From Macrotrachela quadricornifera (lineage: Eukaryota; Rotifera; Eurotatoria; Philodinida; Philodinidae), in contig JAJEKB010021880.1 in the NCBI GenBank assembly GCA_022393335.1, positions 2,549,657-2,613,656 on the forward strand: a stretch of 64,000 nt of DNA. Direction: 5' to 3'. Made by a program: the position numbers and the translations under genes. The notes beneath the pieces were generated by a model. The model saw only the letters and a list, made by a program, of their open reading frames with translations. It made no database searches and was not told the DNA's origin. Below, piece after piece: positions 13,001 to 25,800 of the stretch (the stretch's first letter is position 1; the number at the start of each line of letters is the position of its first letter).

Positions 13001-15239
13001 TTTTGATGATCGAAATGATCAGAATTAAATGTTACCTAATCATATCTGATTTGTATGAACTATAAAGAGATCTTTTGTCTTTGCAAGTTTAGATATTTAT
13101 TTTATATTGATTAGGTGACTGTAGAAGCCATTCAAAATATTCGAACAGTGGCTCAACTAACAAAAGAAACTTATTTTAATAACAAATATTCTCAATTATT
13201 GGATATCATCTATCGGTATTTGTATTTGTTTTCTGCATTGATCAAACAATAAAAATTCATTTAGATCAAATATCAAACAAGTTCATTTTTCCAGCCTTTT
13301 CTTCTCAATATCAACTTCGTCAACATTCTTTGCTTCAGCAGCTCTCATATCAGTTGGTACTTCACTTATTAATCATGGTAGAATTACATTTGAGGATATG
13401 TACATGTAAGACAAAAATCAAACATCACTTTTATCAATTGTTTTTTAAACAGATCATGTATCTTAACTTTGTAGGGTATTCAATGCTGTAGCTGTCGTTG
13501 CTGAAATTGTATCTGAAACTTTAATATTGTAAGTTTTCAATCATAGAAAGTGTGCGACAATTTTTTTTTGTAAAAAAAAAGACATTAAGAAACGCAAAAG
13601 GAAAAAGCTCATTTCTATCTATTCAAGTGGCTCGAAACGATCTCTTTCCCCCTTTGAAGAAATGTCAAGAAGCAAAAGATTTGTTTTGTTTTAATGATCG
13701 ATCAATCAGTTAGATGAAGAACTGATAGTCGGTAGATACTTCAATTTTGATTACATGTAACAGTCAAATGATGTATCTTACTCTCTTTCGATTTTCAAAA
13801 TAAACAAAATTAGAAATTATATTAAACTTTTGTCGTCTACTTGATATATGTAGAAGATAATAGAAGTTTTGTGTTATAGATCTCCAGATTATAGAAAAGG
13901 TCTTGAAGCTGCTGAAGAAATTTTTGAACTATTGAATCAAAAACCTCTGATCAATAATGAATCAAAAGATGGCGATGAAATTGTGAGTGAACATTATCAG
14001 AAATAATTCAAACATATCAAATTTTTTTGTTTGATAGCCTAATTTTACAGGACAATTGGAGTTCAATGATATTTATTTTGCATATCCAAATAGACCTGAA
14101 TCATTCGTTCTCAAAAGATTTAAACTTAAGATCAAAGCGGGTATTTATTTTTTCTTCTTTCATATTCATTAAACTTTTTCATATTCTTTCTAGGTCAAAA
14201 ATTAGCACTTGTTGGTATGTTCGATGAATTCAATCATCATTCAGTGAAATCTTTTGTTTGATATAGGTACATCTGGTAGTGGAAAATCAACAACATTTCA
14301 ATTAATTGAACGATTTTATGATGTAAACAATGGGCAATTAGTAAAAGAAATTTTTCATTTTTCTTTTCTCTATCAATAATTTCTTTTCTATTATAGTTAG
14401 CTGATTCAAAAGATATTCGAAGTCTAAATTTACATTGGTATCGATCACAAAGTATATAGAAATATATTTTTTTCTATCTAATCAATCGAGAATATTGATT
14501 CATTTATTTAGTTGGTATTGTTTCACAAGAACCAGTTCTTTTTAACATATCAATTCGTGAAAATATTGCTTACGGTGATAATAATCGAAAAGATATTCCA
14601 TTAGATGAAATAATAGAAGCAGCTAAAAATGCAAATATTCATCAATTTATTCAACATCTTCCAGATGTAAGTCATTTATTGTTTATTTATGTTTTTCTAA
14701 ATAAATAAATTAATATTCTCGTATTATTAAAATAAAAGGGATATGAAACATTATGTGGTGCAAAAGGAATTGAATTATCAGGTGGACAAAAACAAAGAAT
14801 TGGTGAGATAATTATAATATTATTTTCAAAACAAAAAAGAAAAGAATTTATCTTGTTTGTAGCTATTGCTAGAGCATTACTTCGAAATCCAAAGATTCTA
14901 TTATTTGATGAAGGTAAAGATAAAAAAAATTTGATCTTATAATTATTGTATTAAATATATATGTGTATTTCTTTAGCAACAAGTGCTTTGGATAGTGAAA
15001 GTGAAAAATTAGTACAAGAAGCATTAGATCGTGCTCAACAAAATCGAATATCAATCACCATTGCACATCGTTTACCAACAATTCAAAATGCTGATATGAT
15101 TTGTGTTATGCATAATGGAAAAATTGTTGAAAAAGGTATTCACGAAGAGTTACTTGCACTTGGGGGTCGTTATTATCAATTGGCACATGGAAACTTGAGA
15201 CGGGAAAGCAAAGAAGATACAATGGACGATGAAGAATAA
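4013..15239 (+). CDS. Full-length ABCB / P-glycoprotein-type ABC exporter, 29 exons
   Basis: An ATP-driven membrane exporter of the ABCB1 family, with two membrane domains and two ATPase domains in one chain. Inferred exons: 4013-4068, 4117-4225, 4275-4501, 4554-4900, 4964-5046, 5098-5222, 5290-5399, 5456-5517, 9234-9347, 9422-9862, 10186-10249, 10303-10353, 10613-10678, 10746-11041, 11097-11237, 11288-11392, 11447-11812, 13115-13215, 13295-13405, 13475-13528, 13880-13982, 14038-14140, 14194-14214, 14267-14340, 14397-14451, 14512-14666, 14739-14802, 14863-14913, 14977-15239. The total is 1305 aa, against about 1280 usual. NBD1: Walker [10 protein letters not shown] near residue 467, Q-loop VSQEP, signature LSGGQKQRI, Walker B ILLLDEATSALD, H-loop IAHRLST. 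NBD2: GTSGSGKST near 1086, [28 protein letters not shown]. All catalytic motifs are intact. The first extracellular loop carries sequons NFT, NFT, NLT and NET. Met at 4013 is preferred because a 48-bp intron joins it in frame to the conserved N-terminus. Confidence 0.95.
5518..9233. other. Giant intron 8 (3716 bp) of the ABC transporter
   Basis: It starts GTAAGT after exon 8 and ends with TAG before exon 9, and the flanking exons encode adjacent parts of the first membrane domain. Most other introns of this gene are 48-80 bp, so this one has been enlarged by insertions. It contains a foldback element (6786-7310). GTACCGG/ACCGGTA motifs near 5741, 7900, 7916, 8733 and 8949 look like decayed hAT-type ends. 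No intact coding sequence was seen inside it. Confidence 0.8.
6786..7310. repeat. Foldback (inverted-repeat) element in the ABC intron
   Basis: An arm at 6786-6955 is repeated in reverse complement at 7140-7310 around a central loop. Paired landmarks include TTTCTCTTGAAA with TTTCAAGAGAAA, GAGCAAAATCATG with CATGATTTTGCTC, and CATAAACGGCTAG-like with CTAGCCGTTTATG. The arms are diverged. A MITE or foldback origin is likely; target duplications were not found. Confidence 0.75.
11813..13114. other. Long intron 17 (1302 bp) of the ABC transporter
   Basis: It lies between exons encoding adjacent parts of the second membrane domain, with GT and AG ends. The content is AT-rich with no recognised gene or clear repeat. 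Like intron 8 it far exceeds the gene's typical intron size, so an old insertion is the simplest explanation. Confidence 0.75.
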
Positions 15240-15847
15240 ATTATAATTTTTGTCCTCTATTCTTCGTTCGATTGTAACAACTGCTTTTTATAAAAATACT
15301 GTTTAATCAATTTATACAAGCGTGTACAATCTTAATTATTACTCTCCGTTGTATAAAATCAGTGAAATTCATTTCTGCTTAGAATTCGTAATATATATTT
15401 ATCGTTCCAAAAAACAAAAATAAATGATAAAGAGACTAGAAGACTAGACAAAATTCTTATTACATAGTTGGTATGTTCTAACCGTAATAGATCATTACAT
15501 ATTGTTAACTATTTCAAAGGCCATCATACAAAGATGAACTATTATTAATTTTTAGAAGAAAAATGAAATTTCTTTTTGAGAAAAAAGCTGAAAGTGAAAG
15601 AATCCTTTCTCTCAAAATCAATCATTTGAAGTAAAGTTTTCAGGAATTTCTAAGTTCACTACCCTCTTTGACAGAAACTTACACATCACGCATCTGATTA
15701 TTGTCCATTGTTTCTCTGCTGGAATATCATGAACTAATAAGTTTCCACTTTCTCTTTATAGATGACATCAATCGAACTATCAAAACGTTTCGAAGACAGC
15801 TCAGGAGAGCTAGTTGTACTTGTCGTGACGCTCCTCACTCATTAGTA
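15240..15847. other. 3' flank of the ABC gene
   Basis: An AATAAA-like signal overlaps the stop codon and several more follow. No gene was recognised. Confidence 0.4.
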
Positions 15848-16382
15848 GTAGTGGAGTCAGGAGTGGCCCAGATAGGGTTGAGCCCTACCTACGGATCTTT
15901 GGGCCTTATCTAGTAAGATTTTGGAAAAATACATTTTTTATATGAAAATGTTGTTGTTATTTAAATGAGATAAAGAATTGAACATTTTTAGAGTGTTTAA
16001 TATTTTGATTATAACATCGTCATTTATCAATGAAACTCCAAATGTTTTTATACCAAAATGAATAGCGAAAAAGCCTGTTAAAATAAAAAGTTGTCTGAAT
16101 ATTTTGCGTTTTTTGTGCTTGACCGTCATGAACGTATCCAATAACAAAAATCGAATTTTGATCTCATTTTTTTCTAAGCACTGAAGTTTGATTTCTTTTA
16201 TTGTATTTTCTATTCAAGACTTTTTCATATTAAACAGGTATTAAGATATGACTCAAAATAAAAGTGGGGAAATATTTTTGACATCTACTGTATTGATGAA
16301 TAAATTTCATATACATGCGGCAGGTCGAAAATTCTTGGAGGGCTGAGTCCTATCTAACCCAAAAACCTGACTTCGCCACTAG
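15848..16382. mobile_element. Non-autonomous element with hAT-like inverted ends
   Basis: The left end reads TAGTGGAGTCAGG and continues with GATAGGGTTGAGCCC. The reverse complement of the right end reads TAGTGGCGAAGTCAGG and continues with GATAGGACTCAGCCC, so the ends are diverged inverted repeats of about 45 bp. The interior has no transposase. TAGTGGCG-type ends are common in hAT elements. A target duplication is not clear. Confidence 0.6.
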
Positions 16383-17710
16383 TAGTGATCTAAATAATCG
16401 TACAGAAGATTAACAATGTTAACCGAAAGAAATAAAGTCAATGTGGATTTATTGTCTCTTTAAATGAGAGAAACAAAAGAAGGTGGAAATACATGACAGA
16501 AGTTTGAAAATAAAGTTCTTATTTGCAGTGTTGTTGGATGAATCGTGAAAGAAGCAGGCAGCCAATTCGAGTAAAACCAACGTCGATTAGCCTACAAATG
16601 TGTCCCAGATCTTCTATTGTTATTCCAAGTACAACTTGACGAGCTCTATAGATCAAATTGTGGCCCTCAGAACTTCATGTTCCATTCCTGTTTCAAGTAA
16701 AACTCCAAAAGTGATATTCAATTATATGATAAGATTGATCGTATGCAAAACAATTTATCCAAAAATATTCATATAGGGTGTCAAATCATAAAAGCCGGTT
16801 TCATTACAGCATCCTCATGAGAGATTCGTTCCAAAAAGTTTTCAGAAAAAACTTGGGTCTCCCTAAATTGTATTATGAAGACTGAGAAGTCACTGTTTAG
16901 AAAATTTTTTTGTAGTTTTCTGTGCAACAGATATAAAGTTCTATCTTTGTTATCGGCTTAGATGAAAATATCCTATTATTTCCCACAATCTTTTCCAATT
17001 AAGCATATTAGGAAAAGTGTCTAGCTATTGAAACAGTGTATCATAGTACTTATATTTTTTAGTATAGAAGATATTTCAGAGTATGTAATCATACTGTTGT
17101 CGATGACACTATATAGCAATATCTAAGAAATTCGTTTACATCAAAGTGTCTCCAACGTCATCATATGGGCGCCAGACGCTTGCTGTTTCAGCGTCATTTT
17201 ACCTGTGTATTGAATTCGTGTTGTTTTTGTTGAAAGTGAAAAAAAAAGCTCACTGATGACAGCCAATAAAGTGCGCCATTCTTCATTTTCTTATGAAATA
17301 TTTGCTATACAAGTGAAGGCCACGATTCAAGTATGCTGTGTGTAAAGACATCGACTTTTCATAAGAAAAGAACAAAAGTATATGCGTCAATCAAATTTTC
17401 TTCCTCTCTGTGCGAAGAACTCATGTAATGCAAAGACATACTGTATCATTGCCAAAAAGTAAGAGAATGATTCGTGATGTTTTGTCGAGCCTTTTCAAAT
17501 ACAGAAAGTATTCAGTGTAGACTTCTTGTAATTCTATAGCAAGAAAAATGTATTATACACTATGAACGAAATGTAAAAATGGAGGCATAGCATACCAATT
17601 ACTGGTAGGAATATTACGGGACTAAACCATCAATTAGAGACATTCTCATGAGAAATGTTAAAGAATGATCACCGTGTCGGTTGCAATTGGCATCACATAA
17701 TAGATGTTAA
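16383..17710. other. Gene-poor stretch
   Basis: AT-rich sequence with no open frame of note, no RNA gene and no clear repeat. Confidence 0.35.
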
Positions 17711-18264
17711 ACCATTTCTAATCCACTTTGTCTGATTGAAGATGTCCCTTTCTGCATCGAGTTGACAGTCATCAAGAGAACAAACCGAGGAGAAAAAGCC
17801 AAAGTCAACGCTATTTGTTTCGAATTAGTTAAAAGGGAATCAACTTGTCACCGATGTTCTGTCATTGACATGACATTCGATCACACGAAACGAATTTCTG
17901 TTTACTGAAATCTGAGTTGTATCCGATTTAATTGATTCATTTGAAATCAAAGAGTTAGCCAGGGATGATCTGGATGCTGGTCTTCTACGGTCTTCAAGAA
18001 AAAATCTCTGTAGGAAACGAACGGATACTAAGTCAAACATATCTAAGCAGACCCTCAAGCAATGTCGATACGCAGCATGTTTGCTGTTCTTTAAATCAAA
18101 TATTCCTAAGTGTAGATATAGGGAAGATTGTAAGTCACAAATATTATACTGAAAATTGTCCAAAGCCTTTTGTTAATGAAATATGGAAACAAACACAGAC
18201 ATCAGGTTCAGAATGTACTAAAGTACTTGATGACCATCGTTGCCATCATATTTATTCAATGTGA
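17711..18264 (+). pseudogene. Frameshifted coding remnant, possibly nuclear-receptor derived
   Basis: Three overlapping plus-strand frames carry protein-like stretches in order: 17711-17906 (ending near CHRCSVIDMTFDHTKRIS), about 17916-18150 (SDLIDSFEIKELARDD onward) and 17965-18264. The middle frame has AACLLFFKSN then KCRYREDC, and the next frame supplies TENCPKPF one base out of phase. The pattern C..FFxxN, C-x5-C, x9, C resembles the second zinc finger of a nuclear receptor DNA-binding domain, but expected cysteines are missing. That identification is a hypothesis. The region is less AT-rich than its surroundings, which supports past coding. Minus-strand frames here look less protein-like. 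Confidence 0.3.
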
Positions 18265-18416
18265 TAAATTATATGCCAGAAGAAGACATCAATATCATAT
18301 CATACCCACTATATTCGTCAGGCCTGATAGCCTCAAAATTTGATAAGATAAAATAAAAAATATCTTCTTATCTTTATTCCATTTTCTGAAAGAAAGGATT
18401 ACACGAAGCATTAAAA

Positions 18417-18605
18417 ATGCATAAAGTTAACCTAAGCAGTACATCTTACGAAAATCTTTACCAAAGGATAATCGACGTCGAAGAATATTCATCTGCAATC
18501 AGCTTTATTAATAATATTCATTTTTTGAGAAAGTTTCATCAGAATGTTTTCGAAGTTAAAGAATCCGAATCTGAGGTTAGTTTTATGAATTTTTCAAATA
18601 ATTAA
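18417..18605 (+). other. Unassigned open frame, possible exon
   Basis: A 62-codon frame starting at ATG, with an ordinary charged composition and a GTTAGT donor-like site near codon 53. It could be a further exon of the remnant just upstream, or chance. No family was recognised. Confidence 0.2.
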
Positions 18606-19851
18606 TGATATTAGTTTTCGAAATTTCCCTAAAGTGATTTTATATTGATGAGATATAAGGGTCACAATATAGAACAATGGAATTTCTTGACACTCGGTCA
18701 AATCATTAGGATTTTATTATTTTGAATAGAATGTTTTCAATGCTTTTATAAAGGAAATTATTTACCTATTTCTGTAGTTAATCTTTCCATAGTATTTATA
18801 TTCATTCTATCAAAATAAAATTTCAACTTTCATTTGAATTAATAAGAAATCGTTAGGTTTAATGATTGTAGTAATAGATGTCGTAGGGATTCTGCTGTTG
18901 GTCAAAGAATAAATCTCTCAGATAACTGAACTATTTTTAGTAACAAAAGACTACTATCTTATAGTTCTTTCGATCACATAGATGTGCATAAGTAAATTTA
19001 AACATCAACGAATGATCAGAAGAAAATAGAAAGATAATATAAATGAGGAAGAAAAATGCATGATGTATTCGAATAATATCATTAGAACAAAAGTATTGAT
19101 CCATCCTTGAAAGAAATACACAATAAAAGCAAAAAAACAGTAGTAGAAGGACAATGTCGTATAAATATGTAAGTTGGTTTTTTTTCTTGCATCCAGTAAA
19201 GAATCGAAACAAAAAATAAAACTGTATAGTGTAACGTGATGAAAAAAAAATGTGTGCAAAAAGTATTTATCCATATCTATCTCATTATAATGTGTATAAA
19301 ATAGCACGGTTGATTGATTCATGTAAATAAACACTACTTCCAAAAAACCAACTAATTGCATTGAATATAAAAACGTGAGATAGCTTGCATACAAGATACA
19401 CAAAAATAACTTTAATATATTTTAGTGTTAATTCTCATCGTAAGTATACCTACTTATCCATATTTTAATTTTCCTATGCAATGCGATGCCTCAGACATAG
19501 GTATTTATTTTAGACTTTAAAATAAATGTTTATGTCACCTTGTAGAGTAAACTCAAAAGTGTAAACACTAAGCATTAATTGCAGTTTTTTTCACTGCATT
19601 ATATTTTATCTTGCTTTGAAACTATTTATACATTCTAATGTGAAGCTCCAACCTCCACTATCAAATGTTGTTTAAATTATACTATATGACCTTTCTGTGG
19701 AAAACAGACGAAACGTTTTTCCTTTGACCTACGTGAAGTTATTCTTACAATAATACTTGATGAGTGTCACTGTAATAGCGTTATGAAGAGATCTTATTTT
19801 TAATTTCAGTAACCCACTTATGAGACATGAATAAAACTAACGAGAGAACAA
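18606..19851. other. AT-rich, no gene seen
   Basis: Long minus-strand frames near 18937-19403 are rich in Phe, Tyr and Leu, as expected of translated AT-rich DNA, and look non-coding. Nothing else is visible. Confidence 0.35.
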
Positions 19852-20198
19852 AAGATCTCTGTGAGGGTCATCAGGAACGAAAAAATTGTATTTTTGAATT
19901 TTGATCCGAAATCCCGCGCATACAGAGAACTCAACTAGAGTAGTTTATGTAAAAAAATTTAGAAGTTTTGAACAAAGTCTCGTCGAGATATAGAACTTTC
20001 AAATTTTAAGTCCTTCTCTATAGATACTGTATATAAGATACATTTTTTGAGAGCTTTGTGTCTCGATGGGACTTTGTTTAAAACTTCTAAATTTTTTTAC
20101 ACAAACTAGTCTAGTTGAGATCTTTGTATGCCCGAGGTTTCAGACAAAAATTCAAAAATACAATTTTTTCGTCCTTGAGGTCTCCCACAAGGATCTTT
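19852..20198. repeat. Foldback element, about 347 bp
   Basis: The arm 19852-20005 is repeated in inverse orientation at 20040-20198. Shared stretches include TTAGAAGTTTTGAACAAAGTC-like sequence, GTTGAGATCT-type sequence, and AAAAATTGTATTTTTGAATTT against its complement. The loop is short. The RNA would form a long hairpin. Confidence 0.8.
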
Positions 20199-22880
20199 TG
20201 AAAATATACATATTGAAAATCTGGTAAGTTCGCCATATCTCAATAGGAACCCGAACCCTTTTAGGGTTTTGACTAGGGCACTATGGAGTATCTGTGGACA
20301 AAAATTCATTGAAATTACAGGAGCGCACTTGTCGATGTTCCCTCCTAAGTAGTAGATAGTAATTGACTTTTGGTAATGATTTAAATATGGTACTATTTTA
20401 TCAAAAATATTGCACGTTGAGCAAGATAAATGTAGTGCTTTTGCAAAAATCTCGTCTTTGGTACAATTTTTATTTATATTATAGATCAGTAATTACGATA
20501 ATATGAATATGAGATAAGTAACCGTTATATTGCTGATAGAAAACCAGACTTGTATAAATTTCACGTTTCTTTTGAATCGGAACTGTATCAGAAACGTCAA
20601 GCTTTAGTTCAGAGTCGAGATTGAATTTGCCCATCCCTAAGAAAAAACATCTATGGTTTCTTTTGTTAGACCTAAGTACACATAATGTTAAAATGTAATA
20701 AAGAATGTAGAATTACTATGATTAATGAATACTTCAAAGATGATAAATCAAATACTAAAGTAATCCTGGAAAAATCAGAGTGTGCATATATTTATCTTTC
20801 GAGAATCTAAAAGTACTAGAAAATATATGGTATTTAACTAAAAAATGAATAACAGTTCTCTCTAGATAAATCTGAAAAACCTCCGAAAAGTATTCACAGA
20901 TAAGTCCTATGAACTACCAAGAACCATTTTTAGATGCGCTTTAAAAGTCTCTCAAAAGCCATTTTCTAGAAAATCTGAAAGCTCTAAAGAACTGCTTTGG
21001 AAATAGTTTTTGATAGCTTGGTGTTTGAAATTTTCAAGTAGGTCTTGAGGAACTGTTGATAATATGCCGTAGCTTTCAAATTTAAAAGAATTTTTTTGGT
21101 AAACATCATAAAGCGAGGAGCCATATTTTCTCTATGTGAAGCGAGCCTCATTTCTCTAGTTAGCGTGTTTGGTTGACTTCACGTGGCCTGATTAGACTCA
21201 TTCTTTTATGCTGTATCTGAATATATCAAATTCAGAAAATTATAGTGAACAAAAAGGCTCGAAATCTCAATTTTTCTCACAATATTGCAAATTTTTCGTT
21301 TTCTCGATGCTCTTAGTATTTTGAGAATTTCACCCCCAAAAACTTAATCATATTCGAATGAAAAGGTGATATTTGGAATCCGCTCATTGAAGACTATCCG
21401 AATACGTAGTTTTCATCGAATAACTAGGATAGTGCTATATTTTTGAATTGCGTGCATCTTAGAAGGATTTGGATATTGTTATAAGGATTGACTAAAGTAA
21501 TAAGGGGTTAAGTATATCATTAATGAGTTAGCCATAGTTATCAAAGCTTCAGTATAGAAATAGGAGCTTAACGTAGTTTTACGCGGTTAGACATTGTCAT
21601 AATGAATGCGGTACAGGAATATGGGTTTAATATAGTTTTAAGGTGCAACCATAAAAAGGTTTAAGAGAAAACCGCTTTTGCGAAACCTTCTTCTTCGATT
21701 TCTTGAAAAGATTTAATGCAAAGCCTTGGCTGCGGAACCTTTTTCAAAATTTGGTGAAAAGGTGTACTAGGAAACTTTTTATGAAACCTATATTTTCATT
21801 TTTCGAAACATAGTTTGATACGAAACCTCCCTTTGTACGGAATCAAAAAAAAGGATCTTACCGTGTACCGAGGAAATGAACCTTTTTAAATTTTATAAAA
21901 ATGTCTGTTTTTACAGTACTATTCTACTAATTCTCGAAAATATTAGCACCTGTGAGCCCACACAGACAAGATTCTAAAAAGGTGCGTGTATTATTTCCAA
22001 ATTTCTGCATTTTTACAATATTTATTATTTTGATCTCTACTGATAGTGAGCTATATATTTTTTTTTTATCAATCGTATCCTTTTCAGAATTATTCAGCAC
22101 GCCAAAGGACTCGTTCTAAATACTTTTAAAATCGTTACATCGTCACCTCGAATTTTTTGTCTCCTATATTTTGCTTTTTCGTTTTTTTTTCTCATTTTTG
22201 TTATTTAATTATTGTTTCTATATGATTGTGATACAACTCATTTCATCTTCTCTTTTTGCAGTCAGTTAGAGATTGAAATAGTTGATAAATAGATATTACA
22301 GATCTTGAATTTATTAATCATGATGTAGTCGAATGAATCATATTTCAACTATATTCGTTCTCCTGTTTTTGAGCATTCTATAGTTAAGAGTTACTTGAGA
22401 TGTAGGCCGGAAGGTTAGGCTAATTCTGTTCTGTCACCATCTCGTTTCACTAGCACAAAAATTGAATCTTAGTCATAATGATTCTACTTGGCACTAGAAC
22501 ATAAATATTTTTTTATATTAAGTTTGTTGTTGAAAATTTGAAAACGCACAAGGCATAATCATAGAGAATAAGATCCAACTTTTATGATTTTATCTTCGTT
22601 AAGTTTTTGATGAGTTTTTCCATTTTTTGTCTAACTAAAAATTAGATATGTCGAACCGTTAGGTTATCTAATTGAATGTGGTTAGCTTTTATTAGTCTTG
22701 TCAACGAGCAAATGTTCTCTAATATCAGTATCTGAATAGTAGTAATTTTATGAGAAGCTCGATGTGAACGAAAATTTATGTTGAGCTGTTTGTGTTTCAG
22801 GACTCAAAGGTTAACTCAACTATTTGATTTCTCCACATCGGTTTCTAGAAATCATAGAACATTGCGCCAACAAAAACATT
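20199..22880. other. Gene-poor stretch with weak short repeats
   Basis: At 21480-21660 there are loose tandem variants of a roughly 20-25 bp unit of the type ATAGTTATAAGG. At 21650-21900 the motif GAAACCTT recurs. No coding signal was found before the next gene. A T-rich, CTC-rich tract near 22130-22270 could be promoter-proximal, but this is not demonstrated. Confidence 0.35.
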
Positions 22881-25800
22881 ATGGCCAATCCTATTCGTCA
22901 AGGTACTTCCACGCAGTATGTATTCTTCATATTAAAGTATTTTCTTATGAGATGTCGAATTTTTCTATTCTACCATCAGATCATTCACAATATTGGGCAT
23001 CATATTGTGTATTATATTAAGTCTTTTCCTCGTGGCTGCAACGATCATCTTAAGCCTCATTTCTATCTATCTAAGAAATGCTGGTTCTGACATAGCTATC
23101 TACAATAATCCTTGTAGGTTCTATTGTATCATAATCAATATTATTATCATCAGTTCTCCTTTCTTTAGTTTCGACCTCATACAAAGCAACATATGTGACG
23201 AATCAGGCAAATGCTAATAATCTTGGGCTCACTGACTCGGAAGCTCTGCCGACTAGTGTATGTGTGCTATATTTTATTTCTCATTTTATTTATCTCTTTT
23301 ATCCAATTCTTTTATAGTTAGCCGATCAGTTACATTTTCCTGAAAATAACGTTGCTCAAATTAGGTTGTCTCAATTTCTTCCATCGTTGTCGAATGGAAA
23401 GAAGAAGCGACAGTGAGTTTAAACTTCATGACAATATCGATATTATACGTATTTATATAGAAATATATGTGATCGTGATATTGGTGGACTGAACGGCGAT
23501 CTGTACATAACTGAAGTTGGTGTTAATCAATTAACAGGATGCCGTACTTTGCATTGTTATGAGAAATTTAATCAAACAATTATAAGTAATGCGCAGTCAT
23601 ATTCGTCATTATCATTGCCATTCAAATCTGCTAGTGGTGAAACCATTATTGTGTCGATGGTCTTGTGCAAATTCAATGAGCTTTTCTCAAGTGAGTGTTC
23701 ACTCTTTGTTTTCAATAATATTTAAGTCTTCTTTTTTAAGCACCAGCATCTTGTACAGATAATATTCAAAATCAAGATGAAACAGATGTTGATTGTGGTG
23801 GTGTTAGATGTCCAAATCGTTGTGAAGTAAATAAAAAATGTGCGACAACATCAGACTGTAATAATGCAACTTGTTTTGTGGGAATCTGTTTAAGTATGTA
23901 AAAGTAATCTAATTATAAAAAAGAATACTAAAATAGAAATAACATTTTGTAATAATATCTGAAATGATCCACACATAAGATATTTCTAAAACGTTGATAT
24001 TTTATCTTTACAATGTGAAAAATGTTTAAAATCCTTGTAGAACACTCATTGTAAAAATATCAAATTTCTAGGAGAAAGTGATGCGATCATGGCTGGTTGT
24101 CAATTTATTAAAAACAATATAAGCACCGCTTCTCAAGTGTTCTATCCTTCTGATACAGGATATAATGAGAGTATTAGCCATTTTGCGACAAGTTCAACTG
24201 CACGTTCAGTCTGTAGTGTCGAGCCAGGCACAACTCAAGATGTAGCAATAGTTGTAAGTAATACCATATCTATGTATAAAATTGTCAAGATTACCAATTT
24301 TATATTTAGTTAAAAGTAATTGGAACATATCGATTTCCATTTGCTGTGAAAGGTGGTGGACATATATTAAATCCTGGTTTTAGTTCGACGACAGGTATAC
24401 ATATAGCTATGCGGCGATTTCGCCAAGTAATATACCATGCCAATAACCAAACAATTGATGTTGGATCAGGACTCACATGGATTGAAGTGTACCAGCAGCT
24501 AGAAGCGCTTAATATAAGCGCCGTCGGTGGACGAATCAGTAGTGTCGGAGTCGCTGGATTATTACTTGGTGGTGGATATAGTTGGAAATCAAATGAATTT
24601 GGCCTAAGTATTGACAATGTGTTCGGATACGAGGTGAGAGAAAAATACCATTTAAATAAGCGATTCAATCTCGTTTTTATTCTAAATCATAGAATTCAAT
24701 AGTGGAATAAGTTATTTTCATCTTTGACAGCATGAACGCGAGATGAGATTACTTTTCAGTTATGTGCCCTTTCATGGTGGAAAGTAAAGGATATCCAATA
24801 GATTCTTCTCTTTTCAGCACTCCCACATCGGATTTTTTTAAAAAGATACACTTTAGAAATAAAAAATCTTTTTGGCTTTACTGTTTGATTTTTTAAAACG
24901 CAAAAAAAATTAGGTCCGTCATTTTGTAACCGTTGAAATACGCTATCTTTTACGTTTTTATCAGCAAATATCATTTACATGTAGTAGTTGAAAAACTTGT
25001 TCTAAAGAGATGTTTTTTGTTGATTTGAATGAATTGTAAATTTTAAAATGAAATACTCTACTCTAAATAGTATCTTTAGTAATATTCTTTCGATAATTTC
25101 CTATGCTTACAAAGACTCTTTCTACTAATGTTGATCTATTTTAATAAAATATTATAAAGATAATTTGATCGGATTCCTTTAAATAACAATAGATATAAAA
25201 ATATATCTTATTTTGAATATATATTTCAGTTGGTTGCTCCGGATAGCAGAATTGTTTATGTGAACAGCACCTCATATCCAGACATTTTTTTCGGTCTTAA
25301 AGGTGGACTCAACAGTTTTGGTATTGTGACTAATTTCAATATACGTGCCGTACCACAAACACAAATCTACGGTGGACTTTTTTATTATGGTCCTAATCAA
25401 TTCAATGCATTATTCCAGGCAATGGTCAATTTTCATGCAAACAACGCAGATCCAAAAGCCCTAATACTTGGAACATTTGCTATGACGTCTAGTCAGTACG
25501 TCTTTATTTTAGCTGTTTTCTATGATTCACCGATTGCTCCTAATAATACATTCAACAACTTCATAAATATTCCACATCTTGGTGAACTAATAACTCGATC
25601 ATATATATCATTTATCCAAGAGGCGTCAGCCGCAATACCTACCAATCTCCGGTAAATTAATAAATTTTGTGTTTTTAGTAAGCCTATCGAATCATCTAAG
25701 GTAACTTTAAATCAATAGTTAGGATTATATCAAACACGTAAAGTTGAGCCTGTTTATATTCTCAATTAATCTTAGTTTTCCTGTTTAATTTATCACAATT

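Noticed and set aside
1..15239. NRPS and ABC exporter as a biosynthesis-export cluster
   Set aside because: Same strand and adjacent, but separated by 1.5 kb of dead transposon and minisatellite. Animal ABCB genes are common, so nothing in the sequence links their functions.
18937..19403. Two minus-strand frames of 91 and 132 codons
   Set aside because: Very rich in Phe, Tyr and Leu, overlapping in two frames, with no motif. Typical of AT-rich non-coding DNA.
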